This document shows, in pieces, positions 17,983-25,849 of a stretch of DNA of 64,000 nt. How positions within the stretch are numbered: the first letter of the stretch is position 1; every line of letters begins with the position of its first letter. The stretch spans positions 744,001 to 808,000 of the forward strand of contig NZ_VTWU01000001.1 of assembly GCF_008727865.1 (NCBI RefSeq), read 5' to 3'. The notes beneath the pieces were generated by a model. That model searched no databases, was not told the origin of the DNA, and saw only the letters and a program-made list of their open reading frames with translations. Both the position numbers and the translations under genes were made by a program. The stretch is from Hymenobacter busanensis (lineage in GTDB: Bacteria; Bacteroidota; Bacteroidia; Cytophagales; Hymenobacteraceae).

Positions 17983-18177
17983 ATGACTGCCTCATTTGCC
18001 CGCCGCTTCGCCTGCCTGCTGCTCACCCTCGCGCTTGTTCTGCCCCTAGCTTCGTCGGCGCTGGCAGCCTCGTCGGGCAACGGATTGTTTGGGCGCAGCA
18101 TGGCTAAGGCGGGCCGCCTGCACCGCCCTGTGTACAAGAAATACCAGCCCGGCTGCCGCTGGATTTTTCAAAAATAA
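17983..18177 (+). CDS. Small secreted cationic peptide
   Basis: 64 residues from ATG 17983. The first 28 are a classic signal peptide (MTASFARRFACLLLTLALVL, then ASSALA at the cleavage site). The predicted mature part is about 36 residues: glycine-rich at first, then strongly basic and aromatic (RLHRPVYKKYQPGCRWIFQK), with at least eight positive and no negative residues and one cysteine. It sits between two terminators and so is its own unit. I do not recognise a family. It might be a secreted peptide, a small envelope adaptor or a chance frame; the complete signal peptide with A-x-A site argues for a real gene. Confidence 0.6.
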   Translation: MTASFARRFACLLLTLALVLPLASSALAASSGNGLFGRSMAKAGRLHRPVYKKYQPGCRWIFQK

Positions 18178-18260
18178 ACCCACCCAGGTCGCGCACTTTG
18201 CGGTGCGCAAATTCGGCCGCTACTCCGCCCCGCGGCCGGAGCTGCCTGCGGGCAGCAAGC

Positions 18261-18295
18261 AAAAGCCCCAACACCAAATTGGCGTTGGGGCTTTT
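18261..18295. terminator. Bidirectional terminator
   Basis: AAAAGCCCCAAC pairs with GTTGGGGCTTTT. It serves both the small peptide gene and the convergent cyclophilin gene. Confidence 0.85.
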
Positions 18296-18315
18296 CTATT
18301 GCAGATGAGCGAGGT

Positions 18316-18774
18316 TTATGCCTCGTTCACCACCACTTTGTTGATGGTGTCGTTGGGCTTGATCTGGTCAATCACGTCGAGTCCTTCTACCACTTTGCCG
18401 AACACGGTGTGCACGCGGTCGAGGTGGGCGGTGTTGTCGCGCGAGTGGCAGATGAAGAACTGCGAGCCGCCGGTGTTGCGGCCAGCATGGGCCATGCTCA
18501 GCACGCCGCGGTCGTGGTACTGGTTGCCGCCCGAGGTTTCGCAGTCAATTTTGTAGCCGGGGCCGCCGGTGCCGGGCGTGCCCTTGGCGCCGTCGCGGGT
18601 GTTGGGGCAACCGCCCTGAATCACGAAGTTGGGCAGTACGCGGTGAAATTTCAGGCCGTCGTAGTAGCCTTTCTGGGCCAGGTCGATAAAGTTCTTGACG
18701 GTGTTGGGTGCGTCATGGTCGAAGAACTCGACTTTCATGACGCCTTTGGCGGTGTGAATCTCAGCGGTTTTCAT
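18316..18774 (-). CDS. Peptidyl-prolyl cis-trans isomerase, cyclophilin type
   Basis: 152 residues from MKTAEIHTAKGVMKVEFF, the start downstream of a TACTTTTG promoter. All cyclophilin blocks are present: FHRVLPNFVIQGG, GTGGPGYKIDCE, GVLSMAHAGRNTGGSQFFIC and LDRVHTVFGKVVEGLDV. The arginine and phenylalanine of the first block and the GSQFFI strand form the active site. No signal peptide is visible, so it is a cytoplasmic folding catalyst. It matches the small single-domain PpiB class in length. Confidence 0.94.
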   Translation of the reverse strand: MKTAEIHTAKGVMKVEFFDHDAPNTVKNFIDLAQKGYYDGLKFHRVLPNFVIQGGCPNTRDGAKGTPGTGGPGYKIDCETSGGNQYHDRGVLSMAHAGRNTGGSQFFICHSRDNTAHLDRVHTVFGKVVEGLDVIDQIKPNDTINKVVVNEA

Positions 18775-18832
18775 CGGGAAAAACAGAAAAAGTAGGAGGG
18801 AGCCGCCCACGGCAAATGGGCAGACGGCGGGG

Positions 18833-18840
18833 CAAAAGTA
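18833..18840 (-). promoter_or_regulatory. Promoter -7 element TACTTTTG (cyclophilin)
   Basis: Exact match on the minus strand, 58 bases before the ATG at 18774. Confidence 0.6.
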
Positions 18841-18970
18841 GGTTTTTGTGAACGGGAGCCAATCCGAAGGGTTTCGGCCTTGCGTATAGTCCTGCCGCTA
18901 TGTAAACAATCCCGTCCACTGGGGACTTGTCCGTAGCAACAACCCACACCACATCTTTCCAACCTTTTCC

Positions 18971-19588
18971 ATGAAGAAAGTCTTCACGACTGCCTCGTTG
19001 GCACTGCTGGCCGCCGCAACCCTCGGCCTGAGCAGCTGCGGCGACAACAAAACCACCGAAACCACTTCCACCACCGAAACCAGCACGGCAACCGAGTCGG
19101 CTCCCGTGGCCGATTCGGCTGCGGCCAGCAGCGCCACGGGTGGCGTAATGGTGGGCGGGGCCATGATGACGCCCGACAAGGACATCGTGGCCAACGCCCT
19201 CGGCTCGGCCGACCACACCACGCTGGTAGCCGCCGTGAAGGCCGCTGGCTTGGTGGAAACGCTGCAGGGCAAAGGGCCCTTCACCGTATTTGCCCCCACC
19301 AACGCCGCCTTCAATGCCCTGCCCGCTGGCACTGTCGATGGGCTGCTGAAGCCGGAAAATAAGGCCAAGCTGACCGGTGTGCTTACCTACCACGTAGTGC
19401 CCGGCGCCCTGCGCGCCGCCGACCTAAAAGACGGCCAGGAGCTGACCACCGTGCAAGGCGAAAAGCTGAAAGTGGGCATGGCCGATGGCAAAACGACCAT
19501 TAACGGCGCCACCGTGGAAATTGCCGACGTGATTTCCAGCAACGGCGTGACCCACGTAATCAACCAGGTATTGCTGCCGAAGATGTAA
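18971..19588 (+). CDS. Fasciclin-domain lipoprotein (copy 1)
   Basis: 205 residues. The signal peptide ends in LGLSSC (Cys23), giving a lipoprotein; a Thr/Ser/Ala/Glu-rich linker to about residue 60 leads to one FAS1 domain. The H1 motif is FTVFAPTNAAFNALPAGTV and the H2 region has LTYHVVPGAL and VTHVINQVLLP. The sequence GGVMVGGAMMTPDKDIVANA before the domain is shared in form with copy 2. Such proteins are surface-anchored and likely adhesive. Copy 2 follows after a terminator. Confidence 0.92.
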   Translation: MKKVFTTASLALLAAATLGLSSCGDNKTTETTSTTETSTATESAPVADSAAASSATGGVMVGGAMMTPDKDIVANALGSADHTTLVAAVKAAGLVETLQGKGPFTVFAPTNAAFNALPAGTVDGLLKPENKAKLTGVLTYHVVPGALRAADLKDGQELTTVQGEKLKVGMADGKTTINGATVEIADVISSNGVTHVINQVLLPKM

Positions 19589-19603
19589 TCCGAGCAGCAA
19601 CGA

Positions 19604-19638
19604 CAAAAAAGCCCGGCTCCCAAGGCCGGGCTTTTTTG
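19604..19638 (+). terminator. Terminator of fasciclin copy 1
   Basis: CAAAAAAGCCCGGC pairs with GCCGGGCTTTTTTG around CTCCCAAG-type loop bases. Confidence 0.88.
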
Positions 19639-19679
19639 CTGCCCAAACGGCCAAACCTTCCGCGGCGTTCGTGCGTCCC

Positions 19680-19687
19680 TAGTTTTG
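19680..19687 (+). promoter_or_regulatory. Promoter -7 element TAGTTTTG (fasciclin copy 2)
   Basis: Exact match 22 bases before the ATG at 19710; with the terminator upstream it shows that the two fasciclin genes are separate units. Confidence 0.6.
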
Positions 19688-19709
19688 CCCCACCAACTGC
19701 TACTTCGCC

Positions 19710-20327
19710 ATGCGCTTCCGCTTTGCTTTTTTAGTGGCCCTTGTGCCGCTGCTCGCCGCCTGCAACTCCGAGCCCGCCGAAACCGACCCCACCGCCACCG
19801 AAGGCGCCTCCATTGCCGATTCCTTGGCCTACGACCCCAACGCCAGTACCGACTCGGCGCGGATGGGCAAGGCGGGCGGTGTGGCGGTGGGTGGCGTGGC
19901 CCTCACAGCCGATAAAACCCTGGCCCAGAACGTCGAGGCAACGCCTGCCTTTAGCCGGTTGGCGCAGGCCGCCAAGCAAACCGATTTGGCTGACCGGCTG
20001 GCTGGTGAAGGCCCTTACACCATTTTCGCACCCGACAATGCCGCCTTCAACAAGCTACCGTACGGCGCCATGGCTGGCCTGCTCAAGCCCGAAAGCAAAG
20101 ACAAACTGCAAGGCCTCGTGGGCTACCACATCATTCTGAGCCGCCTGCTGGCCGTAGACCTGCGCGACGGGCAGGAACTGACCACGCTCAACGGCCAGAA
20201 AATCAAGATTGGGGTGAACGGCAGCAAGCTGACCGTGAACGGGGCCAATGTAACCACCCCCGACGTGGTGTCGAGCAACGGCATCATCCACGTCATCGAC
20301 AAAGTGCTGCTGCCCCCGGCCGAATAA
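19710..20327 (+). CDS. Fasciclin-domain lipoprotein (copy 2)
   Basis: 205 residues, the same length as copy 1. The lipobox is PLLAAC (Cys18), then an acidic linker and GGVAVGGVALTADKTLAQNV. The FAS1 domain has YTIFAPDNAAFNKLPYGAM, VGYHIILSRL, LRDGQELTTLNGQKIKIG and IIHVIDKVLLPP. Compared with copy 1 the domain core is conserved and the linker has diverged; copy 1 has HVVPGALRAADL where this one has HIILSRLLAVDL. Surface-anchored adhesion or cell contact is the usual role for the family; nothing here sets the ligand. Confidence 0.92.
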   Translation: MRFRFAFLVALVPLLAACNSEPAETDPTATEGASIADSLAYDPNASTDSARMGKAGGVAVGGVALTADKTLAQNVEATPAFSRLAQAAKQTDLADRLAGEGPYTIFAPDNAAFNKLPYGAMAGLLKPESKDKLQGLVGYHIILSRLLAVDLRDGQELTTLNGQKIKIGVNGSKLTVNGANVTTPDVVSSNGIIHVIDKVLLPPAE

Positions 20328-20345
20328 ATAATAGCTGAAGCTGCA

Positions 20346-20385
20346 AAACGACAGGCCCGGATTGCGCAATCCGGGCCTGTCGTTT
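20346..20385. terminator. Bidirectional terminator
   Basis: AAACGACAGGCCCGGATTG pairs with its exact complement, a 19-pair stem, between convergent genes. Confidence 0.85.
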
Positions 20386-20393
20386 GTATAACC

Positions 20394-21296
20394 TTACCGC
20401 TCGATGCCCGCACCCTCGGACACCCGGCGTGCGAAAGACGTCCAGTCCTCGTCGTGGCGGCGGCGCAGCACGGTGGCGCTCAGGTGGTCGAGGATGATGT
20501 TGGCGAAGGGCATCGGCACTCCGTGGGTGCGGGCCTGGTCGAGCACCAGGTTAAGGTCTTTCTCCAGCAGTTGCGGCCCCGCACCCAGGGGCTTGTAATC
20601 CTCGGTGGCCACCATGCGCCCGTAGCTTTTGTAGATGGGCGTGTCGAACATGGTGCTGGTGAACATTTCGTAGACCTGCTGCCGGTTCAGGCCACTTTTT
20701 TCGGCCAACGTAAAGGCCTCGGCCATGGCTTCGATGGCGGCGCCCAGCATAAAATTGCCGCAGAGCTTCACCACGTTGGCTGCCCCCACGGCCTCGCCAA
20801 AATCGTGAATGCCCTGGCTGTACGTTTCCAGCAACGGCCGCACACGCTGCTTGGCTTCGGCGGGGCCCGACATGCACACCCACAGCTTGCCGGCCGCTGC
20901 GGCGTCGGGCTTGCCAAACACAGGCGCGGCTACCAGTTGCGCTCCGCGTTCGGAGTGGGCGCGGGCCAGGTCTTCGTTGGTGCCGGGCCCCACGGTGCTG
21001 CACGATACGTGCACCGCGTGGGCGGGCAGCGTGCTCAAGATGCCGTCGGGGCCAAAGGTTATTTCTTCCAGGGCCGGTGCGTCGGTAAGCATGGTAAACA
21101 CCACGTGGGCGTCGCGGGCGGCCTCGGCGGGCGAGGAGGCTTCCTCGGCCCCCAGGTGATGCAGGGCTTCGGTTTTGCCGGAGGTGCGGTTGTACACGCA
21201 CATTTGATGCCCCGCATTGAGCAGGTGAGTGGCCATGGCGGCACCCATGTGGCCGGTGCCCACAAAACCGATGCGAAGACGCGGTTGCTGTTCCAT
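20394..21296 (-). CDS. NAD(P)-dependent beta-hydroxyacid dehydrogenase (3-hydroxyisobutyrate dehydrogenase family)
   Basis: 300 residues from MEQQPRLRIGFVGTGHMG. The Rossmann motif GFVGTGHMGAAMA is at 10-22; the substrate signature VSCSTVGPGT and the catalytic lysine in NVVKLCGNFMLGA follow, then an all-helical C-terminal domain. This family oxidises beta-hydroxyacids such as 3-hydroxyisobutyrate, tartronate semialdehyde or 4-hydroxybutyrate, so the exact substrate is open. No pathway partner is adjacent. Longer in-frame readings upstream of 21296 run through a proline/arginine-rich stretch and are not supported. Confidence 0.88.
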   Translation of the reverse strand: MEQQPRLRIGFVGTGHMGAAMATHLLNAGHQMCVYNRTSGKTEALHHLGAEEASSPAEAARDAHVVFTMLTDAPALEEITFGPDGILSTLPAHAVHVSCSTVGPGTNEDLARAHSERGAQLVAAPVFGKPDAAAAGKLWVCMSGPAEAKQRVRPLLETYSQGIHDFGEAVGAANVVKLCGNFMLGAAIEAMAEAFTLAEKSGLNRQQVYEMFTSTMFDTPIYKSYGRMVATEDYKPLGAGPQLLEKDLNLVLDQARTHGVPMPFANIILDHLSATVLRRRHDEDWTSFARRVSEGAGIER

Positions 21297-21376
21297 ATTC
21301 GCCTGAAACGGATTCGGCGGGCGAGCGGTCAACTTGGTTCTAAAACCAAAGGCGCAGGTTGGGGCAGCAGCTTGGT

Positions 21377-22303
21377 TTAGCGGCGGTTGTCTTCGCCGGC
21401 CAGCATGCTCAGGTAGCTTTCGTAGCGGGGCAGGGCAATCTTGCCTTTCTCCACGGCCTCGTGAATGGCGCAGCCGGGCTCCTCCACGTGGCGGCAATTG
21501 TGGTAGCGGCATTGGTTGAGCCGCTCGCGCATTTCGGGGAAGAAGTGCGCCAGCTCCCCGGGCTTGATGTCGACCAGGGCCAGCTCCTTGATGCCGGGTG
21601 TGTCGATGAGGTAGGTGCCGGGGCGCACGTCCAGCATTTCGGCGAAAGTGGTGGTGTGCTTGCCCTTGTCGGAATACTCGCTGATATAGTCCGTGCGCAG
21701 GTCGAGGTCGGGCACCAGCGCGTTGATGAGCGTGCTTTTGCCCACGCCCGAGTGCCCCGAAAGCAGGGTGGTTTTGCCATCGAGCAGCGCGTCGATGGCG
21801 TCGAGGCCGGCGCCGGTTTCGGCCGAGCAGCGCAGCGTGGGGTAGCCGATGCGTTCGTACAGCTTCTGCACCTGCCCGAGGTAATCGAGCAGTTCCTCGT
21901 CGTAGAGGTCGATTTTGTTGAAGACCAGCGTGGCCGGAATGCTGTAGGCCTCGGCCGTCACCAGAAACCGGTCGATGAAGCCAAACGAGGTGGCCGGCGA
22001 GGCCAGCGTCACCACCAGCAGGGCCTGGTCGAGGTTGGCGGCCACAATGTGCGCGTGCTCGGTTTTGTGCACCGAGCGGCGGATGATGTAGTTGCGTCGC
22101 GGCTCAATGTGGTCGATAACACCGGCGCCCTCGGTTTGCTCTTCCACCGAAAACTCCACCACGTCGCCCACGGCCAGCGGGTTGCTCACCTTCAGCCCCT
22201 TGTGCTTGAATTTGCCGCGCAACCGGCAGCGGTGCAGCGCCAGCGTGCCATGCTCACGCACGATATACCACGAGCCCGTGGATTTGACGACGGTTCCGGT
22301 CAT
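21377..22303 (-). CDS. rsgA: Ribosome small-subunit-dependent GTPase A
   Basis: 308 residues from MTGTVVKSTGSWYIVRE. An OB-fold (about 1-70) leads to a circularly permuted GTPase domain: NKID (G4) comes before the P-loop GHSGVGKST (G1), and DTPGIKEL is G3. The C-terminal zinc motif is CRYHNCRHVEEPGCAIHEAV. RsgA checks late 30S maturation. Its ATG overlaps the waaA stop in an ATGA, so the two are translationally coupled and form one operon read leftward. Confidence 0.96.
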   Translation of the reverse strand: MTGTVVKSTGSWYIVREHGTLALHRCRLRGKFKHKGLKVSNPLAVGDVVEFSVEEQTEGAGVIDHIEPRRNYIIRRSVHKTEHAHIVAANLDQALLVVTLASPATSFGFIDRFLVTAEAYSIPATLVFNKIDLYDEELLDYLGQVQKLYERIGYPTLRCSAETGAGLDAIDALLDGKTTLLSGHSGVGKSTLINALVPDLDLRTDYISEYSDKGKHTTTFAEMLDVRPGTYLIDTPGIKELALVDIKPGELAHFFPEMRERLNQCRYHNCRHVEEPGCAIHEAVEKGKIALPRYESYLSMLAGEDNRR

Positions 22304-23598
22304 GAGGGAAAAGGGGTTGCGGATGGGGAGGTAACGCCAGTGGAAGTAGTGCCCGGAAGCCACGCGCGAATAGCGTGCAGGATGCGCTGGGTGGCCCCGG
22401 CCTGCTCGTGTACGTAGGTGCGGGCCCGGGTCCCAAGCTGCTGTCGTCTGGCGGGTTCGGCCAGCCACGTCGCCAGGTGCTGTTCAAGTTCCGTCGGGTC
22501 GTGCACTACCACGGCGCACCCGGAGGCCACCAGGTCGCGGGCCTCGCGGAACTTCTCGTAGCGGGGCCCAAACAGCAGCGGCAGCCCAAAGGCCGCGGCT
22601 TCCAGCGTGTTGTGCAGGCCCTTGCCAAAGGCCCCGCCGATGTAGCCCACGTCGCCCACGCGGTACAGCTCCCGCAGCAAACCAATGTTGTCGATGAGCA
22701 GCACGCGGGCTTGCGCCACCGTGGCGGGCGTGGCCTGCGAATAGCGCACTACCTGGCCTGGCAGCGCCTGCTCTACTTGCTGCAAATGCGGCTCGTTGAT
22801 TTCGTGCGGCGCCACGATAAACCGCGCTTCGGTAGCCCAGCGGCGGAAGGCCGGCGCCAGCACTTCCACATCAGGCGGCCACACGCTGCCGGCCACCAGC
22901 ACGGACGCGTTGTCGGCCACAAAAGCTTCTACCAACGGCAAGTGCTTGGCCGCGGTGGCGGCGGTATCCACCACGGTATCAAAACGGGTGTCGCCCACGG
23001 CCGAGGCGTGGGGAATGCCGGCGGTGCGCAGCAAGGCCACGGACGCTTCGTCTTGGGTAAAGATATGCGCGAACTGACCCAGAATGCGGCGAAAAAAACC
23101 GCCCCAGGGCTTGAAAAAAGCCTGTTGCGGCCGGAAAATAGCCGACACGCAAATGACCGGTACACCCTGGCGCTTGAGTTCGGCGAGGTGATGGTACCAG
23201 AACTCGTACTTCACGAACACGGCCAGCTCGGGCCGCACGGCGGCTACGAAAGCCCGGGCGTTGGCGGCCGTGTCGAGCGGCAGGTAGAACACGTAGTCGG
23301 CGCCCGGCCACTGGCGGCGCACCTCGTAGCCCGAGGGCGAGAAAAACGTGAGGACGATGCGGTGCTGCGGGTATTGCCGCCGGAACGCCTCCATCAGCGG
23401 CCGCCCTTGCTCAAACTCGCCCAACGACGCGCAGTGGAACCACACCCGCGGCGCGACATCGGCAGCCAGCTGCTGGCTGATGTGGGCCAGCAGGTTGCGG
23501 CGGCCGTCGGTCCAGAGCCGGGCTTTGGGCACAAACGGGGCTACCAGCCGCAGCAGCAAGCCGTAGAGGCGCAGGGCAAACGAATACAGAAAAACCAA
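22300..23598 (-). CDS. waaA: 3-deoxy-D-manno-octulosonic acid (Kdo) transferase
   Basis: About 432 residues. I place the start at TTG 23598 (read as MVFLYSFALRLYGL) because a TACCTTTG promoter at 23623-23630 lies downstream of the only upstream ATG. One membrane helix at the N-terminus is followed by two GT-B domains. Family blocks include HCASLGEFEQGRPLMEAFR, FYLPLDT, AGSVWPPDVEVLAPAF, DVGYIGGAFGKGLHNTLE and FGPRYEKFREA. WaaA adds Kdo to lipid A at the inner face of the inner membrane, so the organism makes Kdo-lipid A. Coupled to rsgA by ATGA. Confidence 0.94.
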   Translation of the reverse strand: MVFLYSFALRLYGLLLRLVAPFVPKARLWTDGRRNLLAHISQQLAADVAPRVWFHCASLGEFEQGRPLMEAFRRQYPQHRIVLTFFSPSGYEVRRQWPGADYVFYLPLDTAANARAFVAAVRPELAVFVKYEFWYHHLAELKRQGVPVICVSAIFRPQQAFFKPWGGFFRRILGQFAHIFTQDEASVALLRTAGIPHASAVGDTRFDTVVDTAATAAKHLPLVEAFVADNASVLVAGSVWPPDVEVLAPAFRRWATEARFIVAPHEINEPHLQQVEQALPGQVVRYSQATPATVAQARVLLIDNIGLLRELYRVGDVGYIGGAFGKGLHNTLEAAAFGLPLLFGPRYEKFREARDLVASGCAVVVHDPTELEQHLATWLAEPARRQQLGTRARTYVHEQAGATQRILHAIRAWLPGTTSTGVTSPSATPFPS

Positions 23599-23622
23599 GG
23601 GCGAACAAAGAAAAGCGGGTGG

Positions 23623-23630
23623 CAAAGGTA
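23623..23630 (-). promoter_or_regulatory. Promoter -7 element TACCTTTG (waaA-rsgA)
   Basis: Exact match on the minus strand, 24 bases before the TTG at 23598; it decides the waaA start. Confidence 0.6.
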
Positions 23631-23666
23631 CGCAGGCCAGCACGCTGCCGCATACCCATCAACGAC

Positions 23667-23695
23667 AACGCCCCAGCCGATATGGCTGGGGCGTT
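23667..23695 (-). terminator. Hairpin after the peroxiredoxin gene
   Basis: AACGCCCCAGCC pairs with GGCTGGGGCGTT around a five-base loop, 29 bases past the peroxiredoxin stop. There is no long T-run. Confidence 0.65.
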
Positions 23696-23723
23696 GCGAA
23701 TACAAGCCTAGAAAAGCGAAACG

Positions 23724-24365
23724 CTATTGCAGCGCGCCTTGCTTGCTGAGGTAGTTGGCTACGCCTTCGCGGGTGGCGTGCATAGCCTCTTTGCCTTCTT
23801 CCCAGTTGGCGGGGCATACTTCGCCGTTTTTCTCGAAGTACTGCAGCGCGTCCACCATGCGAATGGCTTCGTCGATGCTGCGGCCCAGCGGCCCGTCGTT
23901 CACCAACTGGTGGCGCACGATGCCGTCTTTGTCGATGAGGAACAAGCCGCGGTACGCCACGGGCGAACCAACGTAGGTCATCTGGCCTTCTTCGTTGTAG
24001 TCGTAGTGGCCGCCCAATACGTCGTAGTTCGAAGCAATGGTTTTGGTGGCGTCGGCTACCAGCGGGTAGGCTACGCCTTCGATGCCGCCCTTGTCGCGCG
24101 GGGTTTGCAGCCAGGCAAAGTGAGAGAAGTGCGTGTCGGTCGAGCAGCCGACCACGGCAACGCCTTTGGCCTCAAACTCGGCCAGACGGTCCTGGAAAGC
24201 AATAATTTCGGTGGGGCAAACGAACGTAAAGTCAGCCGGGTAGAAGTAGAAGATGACGTGCTTCTTGCCCAGGTAGCGGTCAAGCGAAAATTCCTCTTCG
24301 AATTCGCCGTCGATAACGGCGGTAGCTTTGAACGAAGGGGCGCGCTTGCCAACGAGAACTGCCAT
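23724..24365 (-). CDS. 2-Cys peroxiredoxin (AhpC/TSA family)
   Basis: 213 residues. The peroxidatic cysteine is Cys50 in FTFVCPTE and the resolving cysteine is Cys184 in GEVCPANW, so it is a typical 2-Cys enzyme that reduces hydrogen peroxide and organic peroxides. Arg140-type VAYRGLFLID is in place, and the C-terminal YF-motif-like NYLSKQG tail is present. It lies 123 bases downstream of a PerR-like gene on the same strand, with no promoter match in the gap, so the two may share a transcript and the regulator may control its own target. Confidence 0.95.
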   Translation of the reverse strand: MAVLVGKRAPSFKATAVIDGEFEEEFSLDRYLGKKHVIFYFYPADFTFVCPTEIIAFQDRLAEFEAKGVAVVGCSTDTHFSHFAWLQTPRDKGGIEGVAYPLVADATKTIASNYDVLGGHYDYNEEGQMTYVGSPVAYRGLFLIDKDGIVRHQLVNDGPLGRSIDEAIRMVDALQYFEKNGEVCPANWEEGKEAMHATREGVANYLSKQGALQ

Positions 24366-24488
24366 GGTATGTAGGTTGGGGGTGAAAAAAAGAAAGGTGG
24401 AAATGCGGAAGGAGAGGAGAATCGGCCCGAATGGCCATGTGTGGGTGGAGGCGCCGCAGCGTCGGGCAACGTCCCGAAAAAGCAGGGG

Positions 24489-24941
24489 TTACGACTCGGC
24501 CCGCACGCCGGTGATGTGCAGCGAAAAGGAGCGGGGCTGGAAGTTCTCGAAGCCGCGGGCCGCGAAAAATTCCTGCAGCAGCCGGTCGAGCTGCGGGTCG
24601 CAGTAATCGATGATTTCCTGCGTGTCCTGGCACACCAAGTGGTGGTGGTTGCTGCAGTCGGGGTCGTAGCGGCGGCGGGTGCCGTCGGCATCGGCCACGC
24701 GGCGCAGCAAGCCGGCCGCCACAAACGAATCCAAAGCCTTGTACACCGTGCCCAGCGACACCGTGGGGTGGGCCGGTCGCACCTGCCGGAACACCTGCTC
24801 AGCCGTGGGGTGGCCCGGCAGCGTCAGCAGGGCTTCCAGAATGGCCAGGCGCTGCTGGGTGGCGCGCAGGCCAGCAGCGGCCAGCCGCTCGCGTAGCTGC
24901 TCGGGTTCAGGTAAGGACGTGGAAACGGCGGGTAAGCTCAC
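24489..24941 (-). CDS. Fur-family regulator, PerR-like
   Basis: 150 residues from GTG 24941; a long frame running back to 25544 crosses the enoyl-CoA hydratase gene and is an artefact. A winged helix (about 12-85) has RATQQRLAILEAL and TVSLGTVYKALDSF. The sensing site looks PerR-like: His44, Asp93 in RRYDP where Fur proteins usually have Glu, and His99/His101 in NHHHLVC. The structural zinc cysteines are incomplete: a single Cys104 replaces CxxC and the second pair is missing at the C-terminus. With the peroxiredoxin downstream, peroxide sensing is likely. A palindrome at the promoter suggests self-control. Confidence 0.85.
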   Translation of the reverse strand: MSLPAVSTSLPEPEQLRERLAAAGLRATQQRLAILEALLTLPGHPTAEQVFRQVRPAHPTVSLGTVYKALDSFVAAGLLRRVADADGTRRRYDPDCSNHHHLVCQDTQEIIDYCDPQLDRLLQEFFAARGFENFQPRSFSLHITGVRAES

Positions 24942-24946
24942 AGATA

Positions 24947-24957
24947 AGAATGATTCT
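24947..24957. promoter_or_regulatory. AGAATGATTCT palindrome, possible Fur/PerR operator
   Basis: A perfect 5-1-5 inverted repeat between the -7 element and the GTG of the PerR-like gene, at the expected transcription start. The 7-1-7 form of a Fur/PerR box is kept only in its inner part, so this is a candidate operator. Confidence 0.4.
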
Positions 24958-24963
24958 CCGATG

Positions 24964-24971
24964 CAAAGGTA
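24964..24971 (-). promoter_or_regulatory. Promoter -7 element TACCTTTG (PerR-like gene)
   Basis: Exact match on the minus strand, 22 bases before the GTG at 24941; it fixes the start of this gene. Confidence 0.6.
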
Positions 24972-25027
24972 GCTGTTAAAGCTTTTCGCCAGGGAAAAGG
25001 TTTCGTTTCTGCGGGCCGTAGGCGCAC

Positions 25028-25801
25028 CTAGCGGCCTTTGAACTCGGGCTTGCGCTTCTCCACAAAAGCCGCCATGCCTTCCTTCTGGTCTTCGGAGGCG
25101 AAGGTGAGGTAGAAGTTCTTCCGCTCGAAGTGCAGGCCTTCGTCGAGGTGCGTCTCGAAGGCTCGGTTCACCGATTCCTTGGCCAGCCGCGCCGCCACCG
25201 GCGACATTTCGGCAATGCTGGCGGCCAACCGGAACGCTTCTTCCAGGTACTGGCCCACCGGCACCACGCGGTTTACGAGGCCCGCGCGCTCGGCTTCGTG
25301 GGCCGAAATCGGGCGGCCCGTCAGCACCATTTCCATGGCGCGGGCCTTGCCCACGGCGCGCGTCAGGCGCTGCGTGCCGCCGGCGCCGGGCATCACCCCA
25401 ATCTTGATTTCGGGCTGGCCAAACTGCGCCGTTTCCGAGGCCACAATCATGTCGCAGGTCATGCACAGCTCGCAGCCGCCGCCCAGCGCAAAGCCCGATA
25501 CAGCGGCAATCAGCGGCTTTTTGGTCTTGCGAATCTGGTCCCACACCGAAAACTGATCAACTACCAGCATGTCGATGGCCGAGCGGCCGGCCATCTGTTT
25601 GATGTCGGCGCCGGCGGCAAAGGCGCGCTCGTTGCCAGTCAGCACAATCACGCGCACTTGGTCATTGTCATCTAGCTCTTTGAGCGCCGCAGCTACTTCC
25701 TGCATCAGCTGCAGGTTCAGCGCGTTCAGCTCTTTGGGGCGGTTCAGCTCAATGAGGGCGACTTGCGGGCGGGCGTCGGGGGTTACGCGAATGAATTCCA
25801 T
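25028..25801 (-). CDS. Enoyl-CoA hydratase/isomerase family protein
   Basis: 257 residues, crotonase fold. The oxyanion hole is [13 protein letters not shown] (about 58-70) and [14 protein letters not shown]; the two catalytic glutamates are Glu111 (GGGCELC) and Glu131 (FGQPEIKIG), both present, followed by GAGGTQRL. This matches true short-chain enoyl-CoA hydratases, which add water to trans-2-enoyl-CoA in fatty-acid oxidation. It lies 48 bases downstream of the aspartate kinase stop on the same strand, with no metabolic link to it. Confidence 0.93.
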   Translation of the reverse strand: MEFIRVTPDARPQVALIELNRPKELNALNLQLMQEVAAALKELDDNDQVRVIVLTGNERAFAAGADIKQMAGRSAIDMLVVDQFSVWDQIRKTKKPLIAAVSGFALGGGCELCMTCDMIVASETAQFGQPEIKIGVMPGAGGTQRLTRAVGKARAMEMVLTGRPISAHEAERAGLVNRVVPVGQYLEEAFRLAASIAEMSPVAARLAKESVNRAFETHLDEGLHFERKNFYLTFASEDQKEGMAAFVEKRKPEFKGR

Positions 25802-25849
25802 GAAGGGGAGGGGAAGAAAAGAAAAGGCAAAACCGGAGCTGTCCGGGCA

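Noticed and set aside
21310-21330. ACGGATTCGGCGGG in the rsgA-dehydrogenase gap, like the arms of elements A and B
   Set aside because: Only a short match, with no second arm and no central terminator; probably chance.
24942-25544. Upstream extension of the PerR-like frame
   Set aside because: It runs through the enoyl-CoA hydratase gene and through the TACCTTTG promoter; its residues show no domain.
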